From assembly GCA_022600655.1 (NCBI GenBank), contig JAHZJZ010000138.1, positions 1 through 8,355 on the forward strand: a stretch of DNA of 8,355 nt, read 5' to 3'. Positions 1 to 6,179 of this stretch are shown one piece after another. The position numbers were made by a program, and so were the translations under genes. The notes below the pieces were generated by a model, which did not search any database, was not told the origin of the DNA, and saw nothing but the letters and a program-made list of their open reading frames with translations. This stretch comes from Campylobacterota bacterium (GTDB lineage: Bacteria > Campylobacterota > Campylobacteria > Campylobacterales > Sulfurovaceae). The number at the start of each line of letters is the position of its first letter. The first letter of the stretch is position 1.

Positions 1-535
1 CTGGGTTATTCTCTTCTATATGTAGTAAAAGTGCTTCAGCTATTTCTAGTTGAGCTTTAGCATCTTTATCATTACCACGGGCTTTCTTTTTTAGCGAGTC
101 CACACGTTTCTGAACGGCATCTAAGTCAGCAAACAGAAGCTCTTGTTCAATAATCTCAACATCTCTAAGTGGATCGATAGAGCCTTCAACATGTACAACA
201 TTTTCATCTTCAAAACATCTTACAATATGTAAGATAACTTCTGTTTCACGAATATTACTTAGGAATTTATTCCCAAGACCTTCACCTTTACTAGCACCCT
301 TGACAAGTCCTGCAATATCTACAAAATCAAGAGTAGAGTATTGAATTTTTTCTGGGTTAACAATCTTTGCTAGTTCATCTAGTCGGCTGTCTGGTACAGG
401 TACAATGGCTTTGTTTGGTTCGATGGTACAGAAAGGGTAGTTGGCACTCTCTGCATTTTGTGCTTTGGTTAGGGCGTTGAATGTTGTAGATTTTCCTACA
501 TTTGGTAGTCCCACAAGTCCGATACTTAATCCCAT
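1..535 (-). CDS. ychF: Ribosome-associated ATPase YchF, N-terminal part (cut by window edge)
   Basis: This is the first 178 codons of YchF (OLA1 family), a universally conserved cytosolic Obg-related P-loop NTPase that binds ribosomes and hydrolyses ATP rather than GTP. The reading starts at an ATG at 535 and is open to position 1. Visible motifs are the P-loop GLPNVGKST (residues 9-17), the switch I segment YPFCTIEPN (33-41), and the G3 motif DIAGLVKGASKGEGLGN (73-89), which is nearly invariant in YchF. Residues from about 130 begin the helical coiled-coil insertion. The G4 motif that sets ATP specificity and the C-terminal TGS domain lie outside the window; the family is usually about 365 residues. 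The start is supported by an AAGGA ribosome binding site (545-541) five bases upstream. It lies downstream of the trpB-pepA-vanZ-like group on the same strand, but a 138-base gap with a REP-like element intervenes, so it may have its own promoter. Confidence 0.97.
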   Translation of the reverse strand, partial: MGLSIGLVGLPNVGKSTTFNALTKAQNAESANYPFCTIEPNKAIVPVPDSRLDELAKIVNPEKIQYSTLDFVDIAGLVKGASKGEGLGNKFLSNIRETEVILHIVRCFEDENVVHVEGSIDPLRDVEIIEQELLFADLDAVQKRVDSLKKKARGNDKDAKAQLEIAEALLLHIEENNP

Positions 536-565
536 AATATTCCTTATATTTATATATTGTTAGAC

Positions 566-646
566 CTCTTGTAAAGTTCTTTGGAATCGGAGACTTTAGT
601 CCCGAATTTTATGAGGCTAAAGCCATCGATTCCTATTCTGCAAGAG
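566..646. repeat. REP-like inverted doublet between ychF and the vanZ-like gene
   Basis: Two 19-base copies face each other: GGAATCGGAGACTTTAGTC at 583-601, and GGAATCGATGGCTTTAGCC on the opposite strand at 633-615. They match at 15 of 19 positions and are separated by 13 bases. Each copy also holds its own short palindrome (GACT-TT-AGTC and GGCT-AA-AGCC). A further outer pair, CTCTTGTA (566-573) and TGCAAGAG (639-646), can pair over 8 bases with one wobble, so the whole 81 bases can fold into one long interrupted hairpin. The GGAG immediately before ACTTTAGT resembles the GTAG/GGAG head that precedes the palindrome in REP elements mobilised by RAYT transposases. No T-run follows the fold on either strand, so it is not a standard intrinsic terminator. 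The REP label is inference; the inverted repeat itself is seen directly. Confidence 0.65.
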
Positions 647-673
647 TCCACTAAAAATTGTTGAAATTTTACC

Positions 674-1048
674 CTAATTTTGGTTTCTTAACTCTTTAAT
701 GAACCTATAAAGGGAGTAGAGCAGCTGAAAAAGTAAAATACCAACCAAATCAGCTACAACATCATTAAAAGAGGCTTCTCTATTGGGGGTTAAGGATTGT
801 AAAAATTCGATAATCACACCAAAAATGAGTAGAGCCCCTACATTTCTTAACCGATGCTGTAGCGTAGATGAAGCACGGTTAAGAAGCAGTGAGAGTACAA
901 AAAATGCAGTTGCATGTTTTATTTTATCTTCATAGATACAGTCTAAGTCTATATGGTCACTGGGGATAAGTGCCAATATAAGAACAATAACAACGGTTAT
1001 AAAAAAGAGTACTTTATACTGTTTCTTTTTTAATAGCGTCATAGGCAT
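674..1048 (-). CDS. VanZ-like family small membrane protein
   Basis: A 124-residue integral membrane protein with four predicted hydrophobic segments, at about residues 12-29, 43-58, 68-83 and 97-116. Two stretches carry the VanZ-family signature: DKIKHATAFFVLSLLL (41-56), and EFLQSLTPNREASFNDVVAD (81-100) followed by a Gly-containing last helix. VanZ itself gives low-level teicoplanin resistance, but most short bacterial VanZ-like proteins have no known function, so no role is assigned. The start codon overlaps the pepA stop in TAATG (1050-1046), which implies translational coupling to pepA; no clear Shine-Dalgarno is seen. A second ATG two codons in (1042) is a possible alternative start. 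It ends in TAG at 676-674. Confidence 0.82.
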   Translation of the reverse strand: MPMTLLKKKQYKVLFFITVVIVLILALIPSDHIDLDCIYEDKIKHATAFFVLSLLLNRASSTLQHRLRNVGALLIFGVIIEFLQSLTPNREASFNDVVADLVGILLFQLLYSLYRFIKELRNQN

Positions 1049-2508
1049 TATTTGTCGCTAGAAAGCTTCTCTAACAATCTTGTCATCATTCGGACACCAG
1101 CTCCACTTGCACCATGTGGGTTTTCACCCCAAGCATGTTCTACAAATGCAGGTCCTGCAATGTCAATGTGAGCCCATTTATCTTTATGGTCATCATCAAT
1201 AAACTCTTCTAAAAACTGTCCAGCTGTAATGGCTCCACCGTAACGGGTATTTGAGATGTTACAGATATCAGCGATATCACTCTTGAGTGACTTTTTAAGG
1301 TATCGGTTAAAGTCAAGTTTGGTAGCAAATTCACCAGCACTTTTAGCCGCTGCAATAACAGCATCTTTAGGTTGGTCATCATTCCCCATAATACTTGAAG
1401 TATAGTGACCTACACCCACAACAGAAGCACCTGTTAAGGTTGCAAAGTCAAAGATGTAGTCTGCTTTAACCTCTTGTTGAGCATAACAGAGTGTATCAGC
1501 CAAGACGAGTCTCCCCTCTGCATCTGTATTTCTTATTTCAATGGTTTTACCATTTTTAGCGACCAAAACATCATCAGGTTTATAAGCATCTCCCCCTATC
1601 ATGTTTTCAACAGCACCTACAAATCCATGTACTTCAATTGGTAGGTTCATCTCTGAAATAGCTTTCATAATTCCTATCACAGCTGAACCACCACTCTTGT
1701 CTGATTTCATCGTTACCATATAGTCAGCTGGTTTAAGGCTAAGTCCACCAGAGTCATAAGTAAGACCTTTACCTACTAACGTAACAACAGCTTTAGGGTT
1801 TTTAGGTTTGTGTGCAAGGTGAATCACTCTTGGTTTATGACGAGAGGCACGAGCCACAGCCAAAAGGGTTTCCATTTTTTCTTTTCTAAGCTTTTTAGGT
1901 TTTAATATCTTACACTTTAAGCCATTCTCTTTAGCCATCTCTTCAGATATATTTGCCATCACTTCAGGGTAGCAGTCATCAGGTGTAGTGTTGACAATGT
2001 CTCTGGTAAAGTTTGTTGCTTCTGCTACAATTTGACCACTGTTTAAGGCTCTTGCACAGGCTTCAATATTGAGTTCATACTCACTGTACTCTTCAAGTGA
2101 GATGGTGATGTTTTTAATTTTAAACTCACTCTTTTCACTTTTATATTTATTGAAGTTATAAGCTCCTAATACAAACCCCTCAACCATTGCTCTAAGGGCA
2201 GCTGTACATTTAGGATGGTTCATATATGAAGCAATTTTAACAGTTTTATAAGACGTTGACTCTAACGCTTTAATGGCAGTAGCTGTTGCTGTTCTTACAT
2301 TGACACTGTTAATAGCGTTAACAGCTACATAGAGTCGGTCTTTTTCTATAAGTAGACAGACTTCATCTTGTTCACCTTGGAATCCAGCTTTCTCTAGGAG
2401 TGCTTTATCCTGAACAAAACGGTGGTCTAGGTTTTTTTCTGAGATAATGACTATCTCTATATTGCTCTCTATATCTTTTATCGGGGTTATGGTTAAATCA
2501 AAATTCAT
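1048..2508 (-). CDS. pepA: Leucyl aminopeptidase (peptidase family M17)
   Basis: A 486-residue cytosolic metallo-aminopeptidase that removes N-terminal residues, leucine among them, during peptide turnover. The family forms hexamers with two metal ions per active site. The N-terminal domain covers roughly residues 1-150 and the catalytic domain 160-486. Metal and catalytic residues are all present: K247 and D252 in VGKGLTYDSGG, K259 in LSLKP, D270 in MKSD, and D329, E331 and R333 in the M17 signature NTDAEGRL (327-334). MKSDKSGGSAV replaces the enterobacterial MKxDMGGAA-type stretch; I recall a very similar form in Helicobacter, which supports a Campylobacterota origin. The length is close to the E. 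coli enzyme (503). It starts 8 bases after trpB, with an AAGGA ribosome binding site overlapping the trpB stop, so the two are probably cotranscribed. E. coli PepA also binds DNA at cer sites; nothing here tests that. Confidence 0.97.
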   Translation of the reverse strand: MNFDLTITPIKDIESNIEIVIISEKNLDHRFVQDKALLEKAGFQGEQDEVCLLIEKDRLYVAVNAINSVNVRTATATAIKALESTSYKTVKIASYMNHPKCTAALRAMVEGFVLGAYNFNKYKSEKSEFKIKNITISLEEYSEYELNIEACARALNSGQIVAEATNFTRDIVNTTPDDCYPEVMANISEEMAKENGLKCKILKPKKLRKEKMETLLAVARASRHKPRVIHLAHKPKNPKAVVTLVGKGLTYDSGGLSLKPADYMVTMKSDKSGGSAVIGIMKAISEMNLPIEVHGFVGAVENMIGGDAYKPDDVLVAKNGKTIEIRNTDAEGRLVLADTLCYAQQEVKADYIFDFATLTGASVVGVGHYTSSIMGNDDQPKDAVIAAAKSAGEFATKLDFNRYLKKSLKSDIADICNISNTRYGGAITAGQFLEEFIDDDHKDKWAHIDIAGPAFVEHAWGENPHGASGAGVRMMTRLLEKLSSDK

Positions 2509-2516
2509 ATTGTTCC

Positions 2517-3740
2517 TTATTCAAATTTATCTTTTAAAATATCTTGTGCTTGTATCATATCTTTATCGCCACGACCAGAGAGGTTCACTAAAATCGTTTT
2601 ACCTTCAATATCTTCTTTTTTCATCTTTTTTAGATACGCCACTGCATGAGAACTCTCAAAGGCAGGGATGATTCCCTCTTGTTGAGACAACCATACAAAC
2701 GCATCCATCGCCTCATCATCGGTAATATGGTCATAGGTAACAATACCTTCTTCTTTTAAGAAAGCGTGTTCAGGTCCAATCCCTGGATAGTCCAAACCAG
2801 CAGAGATAGAGTGAGCCTCTTCTACCTGTCCATCTTCATCTTGCAGTAGGTAGCTAAGTTGTCCGTGTAGAACCCCTGGACTTCCTTTGGCAAGGGAACA
2901 GCCATGTTTAGAGTCAAGCCCATATCCACCAGCCTCTATTCCGATACACTCAACCGATTTATCTTCTAAAAAGTGGTTGAAAATACCCAAAGCATTAGAA
3001 CCACCACCAATACAAGCGATTACTTTATCAGGCAGACACCCCTCAACTACATCTAGTTGAGCTTTAGCTTCCCAACCGATAATAGACTGAATATCTCTTA
3101 TCATCATCGGGTAAGGGTGTGGTCCTGCCACGGTTCCGATAATGTAGTAGGTGTCACGTGCATTGGTAACCCAGTGTCTTATGGCATCATTCATTGCATC
3201 TTTGAGTGTTCTACTTCCAGACTCTACAGCATGAACTTTGGCTCCGAGTAGTTTCATTCTAAAGACATTAAGCTCTTGACGGGCTACATCTTTAGCACCC
3301 ATAAAGACTTCACACTCTAACCCAAAAAGAGCAGCTACGGTAGCTGTTGCTACACCATGTTGTCCAGCACCTGTTTCAGCAATAACCTTTTTCTTACCCA
3401 GTCTCTTGGCTAAAACAGCTTGAGCAACCGTATGGTTGATTTTATGAGCCCCCGTATGGTTTAAATCTTCTCTTTTTAGATAAACTTTTGCATTTAACTC
3501 TTTAGAGATATTCTCAGCAAAATAGAGTGCTGAGGGACGACCTACATAGTTTTTATAGTAGTAGTCAACCTCAGCCCAAAAATCCTCATCAAATCGTACA
3601 GCCTCATAATCAAGTCGCAGTTGTTCAAGTGCTGGCATAAGGGTCTCTGGTACAAATCGCCCACCAAAAATACCAAAGTGACCATTATCATCTGGGTCAT
3701 GTGGACTTGGTTTGGGGATATAGATATTTCTGTTTTCCAT
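2517..3740 (-). CDS. trpB: Tryptophan synthase beta chain (TrpB1 type)
   Basis: A 407-residue PLP enzyme that joins indole and serine to make tryptophan in the last step of the pathway, normally in an alpha2-beta2 complex with TrpA. The PLP lysine is K100 in NHTGAHKIN (94-102). E122 lies in ETGAGQHG, which corresponds to the Salmonella E109 region. The phosphate-binding loop is GGGSNA (245-250) and the C-terminal motif is SGRGDKD (388-394). GPHPYP (206-211) and the overall length mark it as the TrpA-partnered TrpB1 type rather than the longer TrpB2. The N-terminus is about 13 residues longer than in Salmonella, and the ATG at 3740 is preceded by a weak purine-rich AAGAAGA. It is the first gene of the leftward group. 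No trpA or other trp gene is in the window, so the operon is split or its partner lies elsewhere. Confidence 0.97.
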   Translation of the reverse strand: MENRNIYIPKPSPHDPDDNGHFGIFGGRFVPETLMPALEQLRLDYEAVRFDEDFWAEVDYYYKNYVGRPSALYFAENISKELNAKVYLKREDLNHTGAHKINHTVAQAVLAKRLGKKKVIAETGAGQHGVATATVAALFGLECEVFMGAKDVARQELNVFRMKLLGAKVHAVESGSRTLKDAMNDAIRHWVTNARDTYYIIGTVAGPHPYPMMIRDIQSIIGWEAKAQLDVVEGCLPDKVIACIGGGSNALGIFNHFLEDKSVECIGIEAGGYGLDSKHGCSLAKGSPGVLHGQLSYLLQDEDGQVEEAHSISAGLDYPGIGPEHAFLKEEGIVTYDHITDDEAMDAFVWLSQQEGIIPAFESSHAVAYLKKMKKEDIEGKTILVNLSGRGDKDMIQAQDILKDKFE

Positions 3741-3768
3741 TAAATCTTCTTTTTAAAATAGTTGAGGG

Positions 3769-3797
3769 ATTATATCTTATGGTTGGTTATATCTCTA
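3769..3797 (-). promoter_or_regulatory. Candidate sigma-70 promoter for trpB-pepA-vanZ-like group
   Basis: On the minus strand a perfect TATAAT (3774-3769) sits 28 bases before the trpB ATG. TAGAGA (3797-3792), a 4 of 6 match to the -35 consensus, lies 17 bases upstream of it. The expected start point gives a short leader of about 20 bases with the AAGAAGA ribosome binding site. The weak -35 box is usual in Campylobacterota. The region is very A/T rich, so a chance match is possible. I could not resolve a convincing promoter for the opposing mtnK gene in the same interval. Confidence 0.5.
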
Positions 3798-3830
3798 TTT
3801 ATGTTAAACTTTTGTTTATTAATGATATAA

Positions 3831-3836
3831 AAGGGA
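3831..3836 (+). promoter_or_regulatory. Ribosome binding site fixing the mtnK start
   Basis: AAGGGA lies five bases before the ATG at 3842. The same frame stays open back to an ATG at 3701, but that extension would run antisense through the first codons of trpB and across its promoter. It would also add a hydrophobic leader absent from MtnK proteins. This site therefore decides for 3842. Confidence 0.7.
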
Positions 3837-3841
3837 AAGAT

Positions 3842-5059
3842 ATGTCATACAAGATACTAACAATCGATACCATTAAAGCGTATATTTTAAATATTCCAGA
3901 GATAAAAAGCTATTTAGAAGATGGAGATATAGAGATAAGTGAGATTGGCGATGGAAATGTCAATTTTGTCTATATCGTAACCAATAAAGATAATCAAAAA
4001 AGCCTCATTGTAAAACAAGCCGTACCCTATCTGCGTATAGCAGGAGAGGGTTTTCCTCTCTCTCGTGAGCGAATAAACTATGAGATTCGGGCATTACAGT
4101 TTTATGAAAAACTAGTCCCTAACCTTGTACCCAAAATCTACTATGCTGATGAAGTGATGAGTTTGGTGATTATGCAAAATCTCTCAAAACATATCATTAT
4201 GCGAAAAGGGTTGATTAGTACAACTTATTATCCAAATTTTGCAGAACATATCTCAACTTTTTTAGCCCAAACACTCTTTTTCTCCTCTTCTCTTTACCTT
4301 GATAGTACAGAAAAACGGACTTTGATAGACAGATTCAACAGCAATACTGAGCTTTGTAAATTCACCGAAGATTTTGTTTTTACCCTGCCGTATATGGAAG
4401 ATGAAACCAATGATATAAATCCTGATTTACTAGATGAGGCTAAAGCTCTGTTTGAAGAGAATGAGTTTAAGAAAAATGTACTAAAACTCAAATATATTTT
4501 CATGACCCAAAGTGATGCTCTGTTGCATGGAGATTTACATACAGGTTCCATTATGCTTAATGAGCAAGAGAGCTATGTAATCGACCCAGAGTTTGCCTTT
4601 GTTGGTCCTTTTGCATTTGATATTGGAGCGTTAATAGCCAATATGATAAATGCCTATATCTCTCATTTTTATCGAAGTGAAGGTAAAGCTTATCAAGCTT
4701 GGATTATAGAGACTATAAAAGAGATTTACACCCAGTTTGAAACTAAGTTTTTAGCACTATGGGCAGAGCATCCTAACTCTGCACTATTAAAAGAGGGCTT
4801 TATAGCTGAAAAAGAGCTAAATGAGTTCAAAGCTGAGTTTATGAAAAATATCTTTAGACAAAGCATTGGTTTCGCAGGGTGCAAAATAGCCAGACGCGTT
4901 TTTGGAATTGCAGGGGTTGAAGATATTCGAGGCATAGAAGATAAGCAGAAACGAAAAGAGGCTGAACTGATGGCACTTCGGATTGGTAAAGATTTGATTT
5001 TGAATTATGAAAAAATAGATAGTCTAGAAGCATTGATAGAAAGGTTAGAAGTAGTATAA
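3842..5059 (+). CDS. mtnK: S-methyl-5-thioribose kinase
   Basis: A 405-residue cytosolic kinase that phosphorylates 5-methylthioribose at C1 with ATP, giving methylthioribose-1-phosphate. It has the aminoglycoside-phosphotransferase-like fold. The glycine-rich ATP loop is GDGNVNFVYIV (36-46) and the ATP-binding lysine is K58 in VKQA. The catalytic loop is HGDLHTGS (229-236), with D231 as the likely base, and the metal-binding DPE is at 248-250. These match the D233 and D250/E252 pattern of B. subtilis MtnK. The C-terminal RRVFGIAGVEDI (351-362) is also family-like, and the length fits the usual ~400. It is the first gene of a rightward operon with mtnA and a class II aldolase. The substrate is made by MTA/SAH nucleosidase, which Campylobacterota also use in futalosine-route menaquinone synthesis; that link is knowledge plus inference. 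Confidence 0.95.
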   Translation: MSYKILTIDTIKAYILNIPEIKSYLEDGDIEISEIGDGNVNFVYIVTNKDNQKSLIVKQAVPYLRIAGEGFPLSRERINYEIRALQFYEKLVPNLVPKIYYADEVMSLVIMQNLSKHIIMRKGLISTTYYPNFAEHISTFLAQTLFFSSSLYLDSTEKRTLIDRFNSNTELCKFTEDFVFTLPYMEDETNDINPDLLDEAKALFEENEFKKNVLKLKYIFMTQSDALLHGDLHTGSIMLNEQESYVIDPEFAFVGPFAFDIGALIANMINAYISHFYRSEGKAYQAWIIETIKEIYTQFETKFLALWAEHPNSALLKEGFIAEKELNEFKAEFMKNIFRQSIGFAGCKIARRVFGIAGVEDIRGIEDKQKRKEAELMALRIGKDLILNYEKIDSLEALIERLEVV

Positions 5060-5060
5060 T
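5033..5060 (+). promoter_or_regulatory. Candidate internal promoter for mtnA and the aldolase gene
   Basis: TTGATA (5033-5038, 5 of 6 match) and TATAAT (5055-5060, 6 of 6) are separated by 16 bases at the very end of mtnK. The mtnK TAA stop (5057-5059) lies inside the -10 box. The predicted start would leave a leader of about 20 bases that contains the mtnA ribosome binding site AGGA (5078-5081). The match is strong, but the local sequence is A/T rich and part of it is coding, so it may be fortuitous. Confidence 0.4.
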
Positions 5061-5087
5061 ATAGAACAGAAAACATTAGGATATATT

Positions 5088-6179
5088 ATGCAAGGAAAAT
5101 ATAAAGCGTTATGGTTAGACGAAAATGATAATTTGGTAGTATTAGACCAAAGAGTACTTCCTTTTGAAGAGACAACAGTAACGATTACCAATGCACAAGA
5201 GACTGTTGATGCTATAGAAAATATGACTGTTAGAGGGGCTGGGGTTATTGGTAATGTGGCAGCTTTTGGGGTCTATTTGGCTGCACGAGAGTCTGCTGGT
5301 GACTTTGATAGGTTAGAGGAGTTAGCCAAAGATATTAGGGAGTCTCGTCCTACGGCTGTTAACCTTATGTGGGCAGTCGATAGAATGATGGCTCTAGCTA
5401 AGAAGAAACAGAAACTACTCCCAGCCAATTTTCTTAAAGCGTTAAAAAATGAAGCGATTTTAATTGCCGATGAAGATTGTGAACGAAGCCAAAAAATAGC
5501 TGAGTATGGGGCTGATATTATCGAAGAGATAATGCTCAATAGGGAGTTAGATACCTTTAATGTACTCACACACTGTAATGCTGGTTGGTTAGCGATTGTT
5601 GATAGTGGTACAGCACTGGCTCCGATTTATGAGGCACAAAAACGCGATATCAAGATTCATGTCTGGGTAGATGAGACCCGTCCACGAAACCAAGGGGCAA
5701 ACTTGACAGCGTGGGAACTTGCTAAGGCTGGGATAGAACATACTGTGATTGCTGATAATACAGGTGGACATCTTATGCAACAAAAAATGGTCGATATGGT
5801 CATTACAGGAGCTGATAGAGTGGCTAAAAGTGGAGACAGTGCAAACAAGATAGGAACTTACCTTAAAGCATTGGCTGCAAAAGATAATGATGTACCATTT
5901 TATATCGCTCTTCCTGCATCGACTTTTGATTTTGAGATAACAGATGGAGTAGAACAGATACCCATAGAGATTCGTAGTGAAGATGAGGTCAAGTACATGA
6001 GAGGTCTGGACAAAGAGGGAAGAGTTCAAGAGCTTCAGGTAGTTCAATCTCAATCTTCTGCACTCAACTACGGTTTTGATGTAACACCAGCAAGGCTGAT
6101 TACAGGACTTATAACTGAAAGAGGTGTTTGTGAAGCGAGTGTTGATGCTGTTAGTGAGATGTTTGAGGACTTGATATGA
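5088..6179 (+). CDS. mtnA: S-methyl-5-thioribose-1-phosphate isomerase
   Basis: A 363-residue member of the aIF2B/eIF2B-alpha-like isomerase family. It converts methylthioribose-1-phosphate to 5-methylthioribulose-1-phosphate, and homologues also isomerise 5-deoxyribose-1-phosphate. Key motifs are VRGAGVIGN (48-56, phosphate and substrate binding), THCNAG (161-166) with the active-site cysteine C163, GADRV (241-245) with the catalytic aspartate D243, and NKIGTY (253-258). C163 and D243 correspond to C160 and D240 of B. subtilis MtnA. The first motif differs from the common RGAPAIG form. The start at 5088 has AGGA six bases upstream and gives the expected N-terminus. It follows mtnK by 28 bases and overlaps the next gene by 4 bases (ATGA), so translation of the two is probably coupled. 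Related eIF2B-like proteins are an alternative in principle, but the cluster and motifs favour MtnA. Confidence 0.95.
   Translation: MQGKYKALWLDENDNLVVLDQRVLPFEETTVTITNAQETVDAIENMTVRGAGVIGNVAAFGVYLAARESAGDFDRLEELAKDIRESRPTAVNLMWAVDRMMALAKKKQKLLPANFLKALKNEAILIADEDCERSQKIAEYGADIIEEIMLNRELDTFNVLTHCNAGWLAIVDSGTALAPIYEAQKRDIKIHVWVDETRPRNQGANLTAWELAKAGIEHTVIADNTGGHLMQQKMVDMVITGADRVAKSGDSANKIGTYLKALAAKDNDVPFYIALPASTFDFEITDGVEQIPIEIRSEDEVKYMRGLDKEGRVQELQVVQSQSSALNYGFDVTPARLITGLITERGVCEASVDAVSEMFEDLI

Noticed and set aside
549..575. TTTACA plus TATAAA as the ychF promoter
   Set aside because: The spacer is only 15 bases and the transcript would begin at or after the ribosome binding site; kept only as a note.
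566..646. Intrinsic terminator for the trpB-pepA-vanZ-like transcript
   Set aside because: The fold is long and interrupted, and no T-run follows it on either strand.
46..3070. Identical 16-base string CTAGTTGAGCTTTAGC near 48 and near 3055
   Set aside because: Both copies are coding and encode the same short Ala-Lys-Ala-Gln-Leu peptide in ychF and trpB, so this is shared codon choice and not a repeat element.
3826..3831. TATAAA as the mtnK -10 box
   Set aside because: A start point from it would fall inside the ribosome binding site and leave almost no leader, and no acceptable -35 lies upstream.
3701..3841. N-terminal extension of mtnK from an ATG at 3701
   Set aside because: It would run antisense through the first codons of trpB and through its promoter, adds a hydrophobic leader unknown in MtnK, and AAGGGA fixes the start at 3842.
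5589..6053. 154-codon open frame on the minus strand inside mtnA
   Set aside because: It lies wholly antisense to a well-supported gene, and its product is Cys/Ser/Ile-rich with no family features. The other antisense frames at 2447-2671, 3057-3251, 4294-4551, 4726-4935, 5273-5569, 5657-5848, 6958-7164 and 8029-8262 are rejected for the same reason.
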